Shown: positions 20,371-33,672, counted from the first letter of the stretch. The stretch is 64,000 bases of DNA from Sarcocystis neurona (GCA_000727475.1 KL647308.1:1953091-2017090), one strand, 5' to 3'. Made by a program: numbers and translations. The notes: generated by a model not told the origin, from the sequence alone.

Positions 20371-23300
20371 TCAAGAGAAAGCAGTCGTAGCAGCAGATAC
20401 AGCCACAGCAGCAGCAGCACAGACGGCGACAGTGACGAGCCCGATGTCCCTCCCAGCCGCTGTGCTGCCGCTGCTGCCGGTGCCCGAGCTACTTTAACCT
20501 TCGCTTCTTCTTCCTCAGCTGCTTCCTCAGCTGCTTCCTCTGTTGCTTCCTCTGCTGCTGCTCCTGCAGCCACTGCTATGGCTCACCTGCAGCGACAGAC
20601 TGCTCCTGCTGCTGCCGCGGCCGCCTCTCCCGAGCAGCAACAATTCTCCGACGCCGCTGCTGCTGCTGCAGCAGCATCTGTACCGCCGGTGGACTGCACA
20701 GATGCTGCTGCTGCTGCTCCTCCCCCTCCTCCTGCGACTCCCCAGCAGGCCGCTGCTGCTGACTCCGTTCGTCCCGCTGCTGCCTCTTCCGCTTTCGCTT
20801 GCGGCAGGCGTGCCGCGACCCAGGGGCTCGCTGCCGCTGGTGCTGCAGCGCGTAACCCGTCTGCACTGCAGTGCAGTGAGGACGCTGCAGCCACCGCCCG
20901 ATGCTGCTGCTGCTGTTGCTGCTGCCGGATTGTGGGGTGCTTCTATTATAACTCCGAGCCGGTTGTAGGTGGTCTGCAGCAGGAGGAAGCAGGAAGATCA
21001 CGGCCGTCGCTAACTTGCCCTTCTGTACTCTTTGTCCCAGCGATCTCCTACTTCTCTCCGATCAACCCTTCTGCCGTCAGGAAGCCTCTGGCTGCTGCAG
21101 CCCCAGGGACTGCTGCTGCTGCTGCTGTTGAAGGTCGTCGTGCGGATCGCGTTTCTGTCCCTCCTGCGTCGCAGACGATAAGCGACACGCGTCCCGGTGC
21201 TGCACCTGCTGCTGCTGCTCCTGTCGCTCCTGCTGCTGGTGCTGCTGCTGCCGGTGCTTCTGCTGCTGGTGCTGCTTCTGCTGCTGGTGCTGCTGCTGCT
21301 GCTGGTGCTGCAGACCCCCTGGCACCCCTCCTTCCGCCTGCAGCATTTGCACTTTGTGACGCGTGTGCTGCTGCTGCTGCTGTTTTCTCTGCTGGGAGTC
21401 TCCTTGGTCCTGCTGTTGCTGTCGTCAAGACGCCTGCTCCTGCTTGTGGTCCGTCGGCGACAGCTGGTGCTGCAGCAGCAACGCACACCCCTGCTGGCCC
21501 TGCAGGGAATTGTCGTGCTGCAGCTGCTGCTCGCTGCGTCTGCAAGGCCGGGCATCAACGGATGCTGCAGGTGGCTGCGGGACGGCGACAGCTGCAGAGC
21601 AGCAGCAGCAGCGGTGCTGGCGAGGTGCAGCAGCAGCAGCAGCAAGAAAGCGGCAGCAGGGGTGCCGTGGCTTCTGCTATACGCGTCGATGGAGCAGAAG
21701 ACGCCTCGGATACGGAAGACTGTCTTAGCGGCAACTGCAGCAGCTGCTGCTCGACTAACAGCAGCTCGCGCTGCAGCAGCAGCAATGACGTGTTGAGACG
21801 AGTGACTTACACGCTCCAAGCAGGCTGCTGCAGCAGGAGAAGTAGAAGCTTCTGCTGTTGCTGCTGCTGCTGCGACAGCAGCAGTGTTGCTGCTGTTCAT
21901 CTGATGCGGACGACCCGTGCACAGGGCGCCGCGGTTACGCCGACAGCAGGAGGATCCCCGACAGCAGCAGCAGCACCTGCAGCAGAACGCCCAGCAGCAA
22001 CAGCTAGTGCAGCAGCAGCACATGGTGCTGCAGGAGGGGCAGATGCAAGAGGAGGAGAAGGACCAACAGCAGGAGACCGAGCAGCAGAGGGAGGTGAGGC
22101 AGTGGCAGGAGAAAATGAGACAGCAGGCGACAATGCCATGGCATTTCTGAGAGACCACGCGGCGGCAGCAGAAGGCCGCGCAGCAGGAGGGAATTTGGAC
22201 AGCAACAGAGTAGCAGCGGCAGCACCAGCGGCAGACGAACAGCCGTTGTTGGTTGCACGCCTGAAACACGCGAGGAGTAACGCCAGCGTGGGAAGGCGAC
22301 AGACAGCAGTCCCTGGTCTGCTGCAGCAGCAGCAACAGCAGCAACAGCAGCAACAGCAGGAAGAAGAAGAACCGCAGCAGCAGGAAATGCAGCGGCAAGA
22401 ACGGCGACGGATGGAGGAGCAGCTTGAGCAACGGCTGCGGGAGAAAGAGCAGCAGCAGGAGACGCAGCACTCGCAGCAGCAGGAGACGCAGCACGCGCGA
22501 CTTTCGGAGACACGTACACGACATTCGCCAACAACGTGCTGCTGTTGCTGCTGCCACTGGTGCTGCCGCTGCTGCTGCCGCTGCTGCTGCTGCCAGGCTC
22601 CGTCTTACGGTTTTTCTCTGCAGCAGGGAAAGCAGCAGCAAGCAGCTGCTGTCGTTGCTGCCTCAGAGACCCACGGGAGTGCTGCAGCAACACCAGCAGG
22701 TGCTGCGCAGAGTCCAGTGGGTGCTCCTGCTCCTGCTGTAGCCGCGGGCTTTGTTCCTCCTGCCGCTGCGATTGCTGCTCCTGCTGCTTCTCCCACACCG
22801 GCGCAGCACCTTTCTCTTGGGACAGCGGCTGCTTCGCCTTCTTCGGCCGCTTCTCTGCCGAAAGCTAGTGGTGCCACACCTGCTGACCTCACGACTCCGA
22901 CGTCGTCGTCACCAGCTGCTGCTACTGCTGCTGGCGCTCCTGGAGCTGTAGCTACCCCTTGTGCAACGGCAAGCGCCGGTATTTGTCCGAGCTGTCTTCC
23001 GCTGCACGCGCCCTGTGAGGTGTCTCTACACCGGGATAACGAGTGGGTGGCTCCTGCTCCTGCTTCTTCTTCGCTTGAGACAGACTCAGAGCTGCCGGGT
23101 GCCGGGCAGGTGGTGCAGACACCCCACTTATTTGCTGCTCCTGTTGCCTCTGCTTTTCGCAGACAGAGAGGAAGGCTTACCGGCAGCACCGCTCTAGTGG
23201 CAGCGACGGCAGCGCGCAGCAGCCGGGGGGGCTGCCGCCACCACCACCTCAGCGGCTGCAGCAGCAGCAGTCGTTGCTGCAGCAGAGGGACTGCTGCAGA

Positions 23301-26300
23301 CGTGCGATTCGGTGAAGCAGGGAAGAGCAGCAGTGACAAGGCGCGCATCGCCAGCAGCGACAGCAGCCGGTTCTCTGCTGCTGAGCAGGGAGGTGGAAGC
23401 GTTGCTGCTACTGCGCCCCCTCCCTCGAGTACAAGTGCTGCAGCTTTTGCTGCTTCTCTCCCCCACGTTTCTGCCAAGGCCCCGGTCTTGCAGTCGTGCT
23501 GCTGTTGTCACTCCTGCTGCTGCCGCGTCTTTCGTTCCTGCCGCCGCTACTTCTACCACTGCTGTTGCTGCTGCAGCACACCGGCGTCTGCTACGACTGC
23601 TGCTGCTGCAGCAGTCGCTTTTTCACATTCGCCAGTCCATCTCTCTTGCTGTGGAGACGGCAGCAGCAATAGCTGCACGCCAGGCTCTGTGGCGCAGCTG
23701 CATTGCTGTAGCTCCGACAGCAGTGGCAGTAATTCCTCAGAAGCTGCAGCAACGTGGACATCTGCTGCTGCACTAGGTGACTCTAGCGTCCCGTCCTTCT
23801 CCTCTTGCTCGTTTTGCTGTCGCTGCTGCTGCTCATGTGCTGCAGCAGCGCTCACGCGTGGTGCTTCCTCAGCTGCCGCAGCAGCAGGAAACGCAGCGGC
23901 GACAGCGACTCTTCGAGTCTCCCCAGTCTTTTCTTCTTCTCCTCTGTCTTCTTCGTGTTCCCCGTCATTTTCTTCCTTTTCCTCTTTCTCCCCTTCCTCC
24001 TTTGTCTTCGATCTTCCTTCATATTCTTCCACTTCTTGCTTTTATGTGCCACTGCTATTTGACCGAACAGCAACGCTGCTGCAGCAGGAGCAGCAGCAGC
24101 CGTCGGCAGCAGCACCAGCAGCGGAATGGCAGGGAGGTGGAGAGCAGCAACATGCAGCAGCTCTTCGTAGGCAGGACGTGCAGCAGCAGGTAACCTTTGT
24201 GACGCAGCGGCAGCAGCAGCAGAAGGGAGATGGGCTGCTGTTGCAGCAGCAGCAGCAGCAGTCCAAGCGGCATGAAGAGCAGCACGAGCGTCTAGGTGGA
24301 CAGCAGCAGCAGGAACTTTCTTCAGACGTGAAGTGGGGTTTGTTTGTTTCGCCGCAGCGTGGCCTTAAGGAGCCCGCAGCCAATCTTAGTTTTCCCTCCG
24401 ATTTCCAACGGGCTGCTGATGCGCCTCAAGGAAGAATTGCAGCTGCATGCCGCTGCATGCGACACGCCGGTGCTGCTCATGCTGCTGCAGGAGACTGCAG
24501 TTGCGGAGGAAAATTCTCAGTCTGCCGTTTCTTGTCTTGCGGCGCTCGAGACGAAGGGAATAGCGCCGCTGGTGGTGCTGGCGTTGGCGCTGCTGACGCT
24601 GCTGGGGTTGCTGGTGCCACAGCTGCTGTTGGCGTTGGCGCTGGTGCTTCCGCTGGGCTGCTTCTGCTACGTACCTGTCGCTCTTCGGACAGCAGCAGCC
24701 AGCTACTTGTTCCAAGCGAAGCTCCTGCTGACGCTGCATGCGACTACGGAGGCCAAAGAAGAAAGAAGCTAGAAGAGAAAGACGCGCTGCAGCAGCTGCT
24801 GGTGCTGCCGTGTGCAGATCTGAAGCCGCAGCAGCAGCAGTTCTGTTTGCTATCGCAGCAGCAGCCACAGCAAGCAACTCTCCAGCAGCAGCAGGAAGAG
24901 CAGCAGGAAGAAATGCAGGAACGAGAGCAACAGCAGGAAGAGCAGCAACAAAGGGAGCAGCAGCAGGAAGAGCAGCAGCAATCAGCGCAGCAGCAACGAG
25001 AACAGCTATCACGTCAGCCGCAGGGTGAGCAGCAGGAAGAGCCGCAGCAGGAAGAACCGCAGCAGGGAGAGCAGCAGCAAAAACAGCAGCAGGAACGAGG
25101 GCAGCAGGAACGAAGGCAGCAGCAGATACAGCTTGTGAGGCAGGTGAAGAGGGTCGATGAGGAAGTAGGCCACAGGAAGCTGATGACAAATACTGCAGCA
25201 GATTTGAGCGTAGCTTTTCGTGCCACTGAGCAGCAGCATATGTACGCGAAGGAGGCAACGACAGGACTCCCTGGCATGGCAGCAACGTCAGCAGCCGCCG
25301 GAGGAGGAGAAGCAGCAGGAGACAGAAACAGAGCAGCAGCGATGGAAGTAGCTGCAGATTTTATGTGGAGAGAAGTCGCTGCTGTTGTGAGAGTCGCACT
25401 TGGTGCTGCCGCCGAAGCTGGTTCGATCGGCATGGACGAGGAGCAACAGCAACAGCCAGAGCTGCAGCAGGAACAGCAGGGGCATATGGAACAGTGGCAA
25501 CACGGGCAGCAGCAGCAACAGCAGGGGATGCAGCAGAAACCTCGGCAGGTAGACCAGCAGCAACAGCAGCTGCTGGAGAGACAACGACAGCAGCGGCCGG
25601 GGAAGCAGCAGCAGCATCAGCCGGGAGAACAGCAGCAGCGGGATCTGGCTGAAAATGACAGAGCGGCAGCAGCGAAATGGCGAGGAGGCAGGAGGAGTCT
25701 CTCGCAGCAGCGAAGTAGCAGCCGCAGTAGCCACGCGAGCAGCAGCAGCAGCCACACGAGCAGCAGCAGCATCCACATCAGCAGCAGCGGGAGCCGCAGT
25801 AGCTTCACAGACGGGAGAGGCTCTCGGAGAAACGATGCGGTGTACCGGCGCAGCAACAGGAGTTGGTGTGGCTGCAGCTTGTGCGTCGACAGCATGAACA
25901 ACTGGTGTAGCAGCAAATGGAGTGGCGACGCTGCAGGCGAAGAAGCAGCAGCAAGGTTGCAAAGAGGAAGCAAAAGCAGCGCAGCAGAGGCGTCGCCTTG
26001 GCTCTGTAGTGGCTTTTGCATCAGCAACAGCATTTTGCAGGGAAGTCGGAGGTGCACGAGCTGCTACTGCAGCATTTCCACGTGCGGTAGCCGCTGGAGT
26101 AGCGGCTCCCACCTGTTCAGAACGAGCAGCAGCAGCGTCTCGACCGGGAGCAGCAATTCAGGGAGCAGCAGCAGTTTTCTTCGCTGCAACTCGTGCGGCA
26201 AGCAGTGCAGCAGCAGGAGTCCGCAAACGAGCCGCAGTTCACACAGCAGCAGCAGCGGCGGTCACACCGTCAGCAGCCGCACTGGCTTCCTTACGGGCAG

Positions 26301-27581
26301 CAGCAGTCGATTTCAGCAAAGCAGTGACAGTAACAGCGGTTGCAGTATCAGCAGCAGTAGTAACAGCGGCAACAGCACGAGCAGCAACAGCAACGGCAGC
26401 ACCAGCAACAGCAGTATCAGTAGCAACACGAACAGCAGGAACAGCAACAGCAGCGACAGTAACAGTAGCAGCAGTTACAGCAGGAACAACAACGGCAGCA
26501 GTGACACCAACAGCAGCAGTAACGCCAACAGGAGCAGGAACAGCAGCAGCAGTAGTCAGCACACTGGAGATACTCGTCAGGAGGACAACAGCAACAACAG
26601 AGAGGAGCTTGCGCGTGGTGATGGAGCAGCAGTATACGTGCATGTACTGGTGCATCCCCCATTCTCCTCCTCGTCGGTGACCGGTAGCAGCAGCAGAGGA
26701 GGGGCGAGCAGCAGCTGGAACAACAGCAGCAACTGGGGCGGCCACAGCGCGTCGTGCTGCAGCAGGCTGCAGCTAAGCAGCGGCCTAAGCGACAGCAGCA
26801 GCTGCCTGCCGCAGGAACAAAACAGCCGCAGCAATGATACGAACAGCAACAGCAGCAACGGACGCGGGGGCAGCAGCTACATGCGGAGCAGCAGTGGCTG
26901 CTACAGAAGGAGCAGCAGCAGCTACGGAAGGAGCAGAAGCAGCTACGGAAGGAGCAGCAGCAGCTGCAGGAGGGGCGACAGCAGCAGCAGAAGGAGCAGC
27001 AGCTGTGGGAGGGTCAGCAGCAGACCTTTGCACAACAGCAGCAGCAACGCAGTATCTATGACGCCTGAAGCATGCGCGTCGGAGGGGACGCAGCAGCTGA
27101 TGTCGCAGGAGAAAGTGCCTCAACTACACCAGGGAGCACTGCAACAGCAGCACCAGCTACAACAACAGCACCAGCTGCAGGAGCGGCACCAGCTACAGCA
27201 ACAACACGAGCCGCAGCGACACCACGACCAGCCGCAGCAGCAGCGGCAACACCAGCAGCAGCAACACCGGCAGCAGCAGCAACAGCAGCAGCAGCAACAC
27301 CAGCGGCAGCAGCAACCATGTCAGCAAGAGCTTCTTCTTTTTAACGGTACGCAGGAGCAGGAGCACAAGCCGCGAAGAGAGAGGGGGGAGCCGCAGCAGC
27401 AACGTCGGGGACAGCAGGAGGCAGAGACGCAAAAGCAACCGCAGCAGGAGAGCAGAGCAGTGGAGTGGGGTGCTGTTGCTGCTGCTGCAGCAGAGTTGGA
27501 GTCGCGCCTTGCGCAGCAGCCCACGCCTGCTCCGGTCCTCCCGATGCCTTCCTATACAGAAGGGAACCTCTTCCTGTACAG
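20371..27581 (+). CDS. very long Ala/Gln/Ser-rich exon (or exon group)
   Basis: One plus-strand frame is open from the TAG at 20368 to a donor CTGTACAG|GTGCGT at 27581. It begins SRESSRSSRYSHSSSSTDGD and DEPDVPPSRC. Ala-rich blocks follow, then a Q/E coiled-coil (about 22320-22500; RRRMEEQLEQRLREKEQQQE). Ordinary segments include SSDVKWGLFVSPQRGLKEPA near 24330, LVRQVKRVDEEVGHRKLMTN near 25135 and AAAMEVAADFMWREVAAVVR near 25340. It ends MPSYTEGNLFLY. In places another frame looks better, for example LMRLKEELQLHAAACDTPVL near 24420 and KKQQQGCKEEAKAAQQRRRL near 25945. Internal introns, or alternating shadow frames, are therefore likely. The function is unknown. Confidence 0.5.
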
Positions 27582-27929
27582 GTGCGTCCCTACACGCATG
27601 CAAGCTTTCTGCTACACATGCATATATACATGTATATATATGTATACATATGTGTGCTCGCATGTTGGTGTCCCTGAACTGCTGCTGTACGTGCATATAT
27701 ATATATACACGTGTGGAATGCCTAAACATATACATATGTATATATGTTTGTTGCCCTTTATATGTTGAGATAAAAATTGCCACCTAAGCATGAAAAGGCG
27801 CTGGTCAAAAGACCAGCAGTGACCTGCTGCTTCCATGCGAGGGTTGCACGTACGTGCGGTATACACAGGCGAAGGATATACATGTGAGCAAGACAATAGT
27901 CGAGGCGCATTGCTTTTTCCCTCCTGCAG
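27582..27929 (+). other. intron with TA microsatellite
   Basis: The interval starts GTGCGT and ends with CTTTTTCCCTCCTGCAG, one of the best acceptor sequences in the window. ATATAC microsatellite lies at 27610-27740. Confidence 0.55.
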
Positions 27930-29570
27930 TTGCTGCCGTTGCTGTTGTGGTTGTCGTTGCAGTTGCTGCCGCTCCTGTTGCTGCTGTTTTTTGCTGCTGG
28001 CACTGCTGCTGCTGCGGTTGCTGCTCGTTCTGCTGCTGGTGCTGCTGCTGTTGCTGGTACTGCTGCTATTGCTGCTGTTGCTCCTGTCGCTCCTCCAGTC
28101 GCTGCTGCTGCTGCTGTGCCCACCTGGTCGCTGTTTCTGCTGCTGTTGCTGATGACGGTGTGGGGCAGGCGGATTGCAGTAGTGTATGCGCGGAAGGAGT
28201 CCCGCAGCAAGTGGTACAGCTTGTTGCCTTCCGCATGCAGCAGCTTCCCCTACACAAGACAGGCGGCCGCGGCAGCAGCAGCAAGCGCGGCAGCGGCGAG
28301 AGGCGGTAGAACAGCAACGGAAGCAGCAGGAAAAGAAGAAGAAACAGCAGCAGCAATCGTAGGCCATGCAGAATTGACGCTCCTGCACGCGGACGCTTCC
28401 ACCTGCTGGTCGTATTTTCAGAGCAACAGAGGGAGGAGCAGCGGCAGCAGAAACCGTAGCCACAGAAGCAGCAGCAGCGGCAAGCAAAGAAGCAATAGCT
28501 GCAGCAGTACTATCGGCGAGGAGAGCAGCAGCAGCAGCACCGAGGAGAGCAGCAACAACAGCGGGAAGAGCAGCAGCAGCAGCAAGAAGAGCAGCAGGAG
28601 CAGGGAGAAGAGCAGCAGAAGCAGGGAGAAGAGCAGCAGGAGCAGCCAGAAAAGCAGCAGTAGCAGGGATAAGAGCAGCAGAAACAGGCTGGACTGGGAG
28701 ACGCTATGTCGTGTTGAGGGACCGCAGCTGCTGCTGCGTGTGTGTCTGTTTTTTCCTGAAGAGCAAGGAGCTTTTGCTTCTTCTTCTTTTTCTTCGAACG
28801 TCGTGCCTTTCCAGCAGCAGCAGCAGCAAAGTTTCTGCTTCAGCAGAAGGCGGGCAGCAGCGAAACCTTGCTGTCGCTGCGTCTGGCAACTAGAGTTCGA
28901 GCAGCCAAGCCCATTTAAAAGCAGCAGCAGCAGCAGTAGTCGCAGCAGCAGTAGTCGCAGCAGCAGTAGTCGCAGCAGCAGCAGCAACAGGTATGACAGC
29001 AGTTACAGCCGGAGCAAGGTTCAGAGAGTGGAGGCTGGACCGAGCAGCGGCAGCGGCAGCAGCAGGAATCTTGTGTGGGGTGCGGGCTATCTCGACAGCA
29101 GCAGCAAAAACGTTGCCCGCGCAGCCGTGCGGAGAGCAGCAGCAGCACCAGTGGAGCCAAGAAGCGTTGCATGTACAGCTGCTGCGGCCGGTGCTGGGGC
29201 TTCTCTCGGAGAGCACCGCCACTCCACAGACCAACCGCTGGAGCAACAAGCGCAGGGGGAGGCGAAGGACAAGCAGAAACAGAAGCAGCGCGAACAGCAG
29301 CATCAGGACGGAGAAGAGCAGCAGCAGCATGCCTGCGACGATGAATGGAGTGAGAAGAACCTGTGGGATGCCTCTAAAGGAGAGGTAGAGGCAGAACAGC
29401 AGCAGCAGGAGAAGCGACAGCAGCAGAGGAAGCGACAGACGAAGCAACAGCTGCAACAGCAAATGTACACAGCAGCCTACTGGCCTTCCGGAACCACCTT
29501 TCGAGAAACAGACGCTGCTGCGACCTCTCCATTTTGCCCGTTGTTGATCGGCCGAGCGCGCGCGTACATG
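27930..29570 (+). CDS. Ala/Ser/Gln-rich exon with hydrophobic stretch
   Basis: It follows the strong acceptor at 27929 and ends at ACATG|GTATGT, a consensus donor. The long frame opens with Leu-rich sequence. Near residue 70 it has VPTWSLFLLLLLMTVWGRR, a membrane-like segment followed by basic residues. Ser-rich repeats follow, then NRLDWETLCRVEGPQLLLRV and a Q/E/K-rich part with CDDEWSEKNLWDASKGEVEA, ending SPFCPLLIGRARAYM. A competing frame at 28120-28300 (EGVPQQVVQLVAFRMQQLPL) suggests an unplaced intron. The function is unknown. Confidence 0.45.
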
Positions 29571-29599
29571 GTATGTCTGTCCTTCACTGCAGCGTCCAG

Positions 29600-29919
29600 A
29601 GTAGTCAGCGGCAGTTGATTCTGCTGCTTCTCGTGCACCTGTCGGCGCGCCACCTTTTACTCGCTGCTGCTCCCGCTGCGCCTGGTATTGCTGCTGTGAG
29701 ACTACTGCGGGTTGCCCTGCGTCTGCGGCCTCTCCAGCTCTTCCTCTCAAAGACTGCTGGTGCTGTAGCTGCTGCTGGTGCTGTAGCTGCTTCTGACGCT
29801 GTAGCTGCTGCTGCGATAGCTCTCGCTGCCGCTGCTGCTATTGCTGCTGTTGCTGTAGCTGGTGCTGCTGTTGCTCGAGTCTCACTGGCCCTGTGTCGAC
29901 GGAAGAATGTCCTGGGCAG
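29600..29919 (+). CDS. candidate hydrophobic/Ala-rich exon
   Basis: It lies downstream of TTCACTGCAG (about 29591). The frame reads QSSQRQLILLLLVHLSARHL, then AAVRLLRVALRLRPLQLFLS, then an Ala/Val-rich run and VARVSLALCRRKNVLG, ending at GGGCAG|GTGAGT, a perfect donor. The upstream joint is unresolved because an intron of only 22 bp between the GTATGT donor and this acceptor is implausible. Its true 5' end may be elsewhere. Confidence 0.38.
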
Positions 29920-30034
29920 GTGAGTAGAACTGCAGAGCAACGTCTTGCTGCTGCTCCTGCTTGCCGCTCTTCTTGTGCTGCTCCTCTTCGTTTTTCTTCT
30001 TGACTGCCTGCTGCCACTGCTGCTGCTGAAACAG

Positions 30035-30436
30035 GTGCTGCTGCTGCTGCGGACCCTGCTACTGCTATAGAGGCGGCTGCTGCTGCAGGTCCTGCTGCTG
30101 CACATGCTTCTGCTGTAGACGCTGCTGCTGGTGCTGCTCCGGCTGCTGTCGCTGTTGCACAGGCAGGAGAAGCAGCCGCAGAAAGAGGAAGAGAAGTCTT
30201 GACAGAAGAGCAGCAACAGCAGATGAAACTCTCCCTCCTCCTGCAGCAACGGCAGCACCGCTCACGCAGATGCGACGACCCAAGCAGCAGCGGCGACGAA
30301 GGCGGCTGCGACAGGAGAAAGGCCAGCGGACATCTGCTGATGAAAAAAGCTGCTGCTGCTTCTTCTCGGTGTGAACATCCTCTTCGCATGCATGTCTTTG
30401 ATTTATTGCTCCCGCGACACGTCAACGGCAGGCGAG
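30035..30436 (+). CDS. candidate exon near the 3' end of the block
   Basis: A long pyrimidine tract ending GAAACAG (AG at 30033-30034) precedes it, and GAG|GTATCG follows. It encodes Ala-rich sequence, then EAAAERGREVLTEEQQQQMK, LSLLLQQRQHRSRRCDDPSS, ASGHLLMKKAAAASSRCEHP and MHVFDLLLPRHVNGRR. The second half is clearly non-repetitive. After it comes 1.4 kb of microsatellite, so this may be the penultimate or last well-defined exon. The function is unknown. Confidence 0.5.
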
Positions 30437-31974
30437 GTATCGTCGCCCACTCCGAACGAAAGACGAACAGACTTTCCCCTTCTTATCTCTACGACTTTAT
30501 ATATACATGTATATGCAGGCACATATATATATGTATATGTATGTGTACCTTATTTATATATATATATAGATAGATAGATCCCCGTATGTGCACGTTTGCT
30601 ACATGTCTATGCATTTCATTGAATATACGTACTTTACAGAAGTACACCTCAATTTCTATTTATATGTCTATATCCTGTAGACTTTATCATATATACATAC
30701 ATATGTAAGCAGGGCTAATTCGTACACGCATATAGATATATATATATATATATGAATATATCCCTGTATGTATGTATACGTTTGTATGTGGATGTATGTA
30801 TGTGTGTATGTCTATGTGTACGCACGTGCCTATATATGTATGTATATGTGTGTCTTTGTATGTATGTATATATATATATATATGTAGAAGTATATGTACG
30901 TATGTATGTACGTAGGTATATATGGCTGTATATATGTATATATGTAAGTATATATACGTATGTATGTACGTATGTATATATGGATGTATATATGTATATG
31001 TGTGTGTGTATATGTATGTATATGTATACGTATGCATATGTATGTACATGTGCGTGGGTATGTGTATGTGTGTATGTATATGCATGTGTATGTATATGTA
31101 TGTATATATGTATATGTCTATGTATATGTATGCCCACGTATACGTATATGTGTATGTGTATGTATGTACATGTATATATGTGTATGTATATATGTATATG
31201 TAAATGTATATATGTATATATGTATATGTATATGTGTATATGTATATGTGTATATGTATATGTGTATATGTAAATATGTATATGTATATATATATATATG
31301 TATCTGTATATGTGTATATGCATATGTATATATGTATATGTGTATACATATATGTGTATATATGTGTGTGTATATATATATATATATATGTGTATACATG
31401 TATGTGTATATATGTGTATGTATACGCGTATGTGTATATATGTGTGTGTATATATGTATGTGTATACGTGTGTGTGTGTGTGTATATATGTATGTGTATA
31501 TATGAGTATGTATATATGTATATATGCAGAGATGTATATATGAATATGTATATATGTATATGCGTGCATGTATATATAAAGAGACGTACGCATGCGTGTT
31601 ACATGGGAGGTATTTCGTATTTAAATACATCTGCGTTGCGCATCTCGTAGATATCGTCGCCTCGTGTAGAAACCGCCTCACTTCTCCATGTGTATATGCA
31701 TGCATGTACTACTTCATATATCTCTCTTCTTCTTTTTCTTTCTCCGTTTCTCTCCCCGTACACACGCATATATATATATATATATATATGCACTTCTACA
31801 CGTAAGGATATTCCCGTGCATATGTATACATATATATGTATGTATGCCAGTATATATATATATATCTCTCTCTCTCTATATATATATGTATATATGTATG
31901 TGTATCTGTGGATAGAGAGATATGGTGCTGCGTGGGGGGTGATGTGCTGCTGTGTTGCTGCTAATTTGTGTGCA
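30437..31974. repeat. TATATG/TATG microsatellite
   Basis: From about 30690 to 31600 the plus strand is TATATGTATATGTGTA repeats. A short normal patch lies at 31600-31740, then TATATA and CTCTCT tracts run to 31915. Open frames of up to 292 codons translate as His-Ile-Tyr-Thr repeats and are rejected. It is either an intergenic region or a large intron. Confidence 0.85.
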
Positions 31975-33672
31975 GTGACGGGCTGCCGTCTGCTGCTCCA
32001 GCGTCGAAGGCGAAGTCCTGCGTCCGCTCACAACCGCAGCAACAGCAGCGGGAATAGCAGCAAGAAGAGCAGGAACAACGCCAGCAGCAGCAGCAGCGAA
32101 GGTGGCAGCAGCCAGGCGAGCAGCATCAGCAGCAGGATGGTGACACGGGGAGTATCTGATGCCGACACGCACAGCAGCACCAAGGCGAAGGGGGGCCGCA
32201 GCGGCAGCAGGTGGAGCAGCAAGAAAGCGAAGGTGAGGAATGCATGCGGGGAGTTTGATCGCCAGGCCATTCGGATTGCTCTCGGTCCCCTGCCGTTGCA
32301 GCAGTTTTTTCTTCCTCAGCAGCTGTTCTCCGCTGCAGCGTTGAAGCAGCAGCAGCAGCTGACGACGCGAAGACGGCAACAGCAGCATCCGCCCCCCCTG
32401 GCTCCTATTGCTGCCGCTGCTTCTGCCTCTCCAACACCACGGCACCGTGCTGCAGCCGCAGCTGCCGCCATATCTCAGCTGCAGCAGCAAAGCAGGGGAT
32501 CTGCTGCACACAGGAAGACAGGCGGCATTCCCTGTTGCTGCTGCTGCTGCTGCCAAACACTCGTAGCCTCCGCTGCTTCCTTGGGGGCAGTTTCCCTCCA
32601 TCCTTCTCGTCCTACGGCAGCAGCAGCTCTTCCCGACAGGCCCGCATGCCGTTCTGCTGCGCTGCCGGCTGCTGCGGCTGCTGCGCAAAGGAGTACGTGT
32701 GCTGCTGCTCCTACTGCGTTCCCCCCTGCTCCTGCTCCTGCTGCGTTCCCCGCTGCTGCTGCTGTTGCCTTTCCTGCTGCCGCTGCTGCTCCAAGTCCTC
32801 TTCTGGACGCTCCACCAGCAGCAGTGCCTGCAGCAGCAGCGCCTGCGCTGCTTCCTCTGCTTTTACAGGAGCAGCAGCTTATTGAGACTCTCACTGCTGC
32901 GTCGACTTTTCTGATGCATCTCCGTCCTGCTGCAGGTCCTGCGCGTGGGGCGGCTCCCGCTGCTGCTGCTGCTGCTGCTTTTTGTACTCCCTCTGTTACA
33001 TTTGCTGCTGCGGCGCCTATTGCTGCTGCTGCTTCTTTTCCTTGTGCGGCTGCTGCCAGCACCGCACTCTACACGTATCCTCCGCAAGCCGTTGCCGGCG
33101 GTGCAACAGAAGCTGCAACGCTGGTGCGCGCGGCAGCTGGAAAGGCGCCAGCAGCAGCTTTGGCAAGCCGAGAAAACACTCAGCAGCAGCAGAACACCCA
33201 GCAGCAGCAAAATACCCAGAAGCAGCCAAATACCCAGGAACAGCAACAGCACCACGTGCAGCAGCAGCAGGAGCTGCAGCAGCAAGACAAGGAGCAGCAG
33301 CAGCAGCAACAGGAGCAACAGCAACCACAGGAAGAGCAGCAGCAGCAGGACAAGGACGAGCAACAGCAACGCACGGAGCAGCAACGGCGGCGCCGGAAGC
33401 CGCAGCAGCCACAGGAAGAGCAGCAGCAGCCACAGGAAGAGCAGCAGCGGCCACAGGAAGAGCAGCAGCAGCAAGACGGGGACACGCGGCAAGAACAGGA
33501 CTCCGAGCAGCAGCCGAAGGAGGAGGAGTGCGGGACTCAACAGGCAGACGCTGTTCTACACAGCTGTGTAGAAACGCTCCAGATGCTTTTGTTGAACAAG
33601 CGAATATCGAAGAGCAGCGAGACGTACTGGGCGTGGCTGCTGGCCTTCTCTTTGTTGGCCAAAGTAGAAGCA
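31975..33672 (+). CDS. Ala/Gln-rich coding segment
   Basis: A TTTGTGTGCAG acceptor-like site lies at 31974. Frame 1 then runs through Ser/Lys repeats, NACGEFDRQAIRIALGPLPL, QQFFLPQQLFSAAALK, Ala/Pro-rich repeats, LLQEQQLIETLTAASTFLMH, an Ala block, and NTQQQQ repeats (18-bp unit, 33180-33240). A Gln/Glu coiled-coil (33250-33530) follows, and it ends ADAVLHSCVETLQMLLLNKR and TYWAWLLAFSLLAK. The ordinary stretches spread along 1.6 kb in one frame support real coding. There is no recognisable domain. Confidence 0.5.

Noticed and set aside
20578..27768. Calling the whole 2,396-codon frame from the ATG at 20578 as one protein
   Set aside because: The frame is open and coding-like well 5' of that ATG, its last 60 codons are TA microsatellite beyond a strong donor, and other frames look better in places.
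21010..28990. Long Leu/Cys/Ala-rich minus-strand frames
   Set aside because: They are mirror images of the plus-strand CAG/GCT coding. The non-repeat parts of these frames lack protein-like composition.
30687..31593. Long His/Tyr/Ile/Thr frames on both strands
   Set aside because: They are pure translation of TATATG repeats, equally open in several frames.
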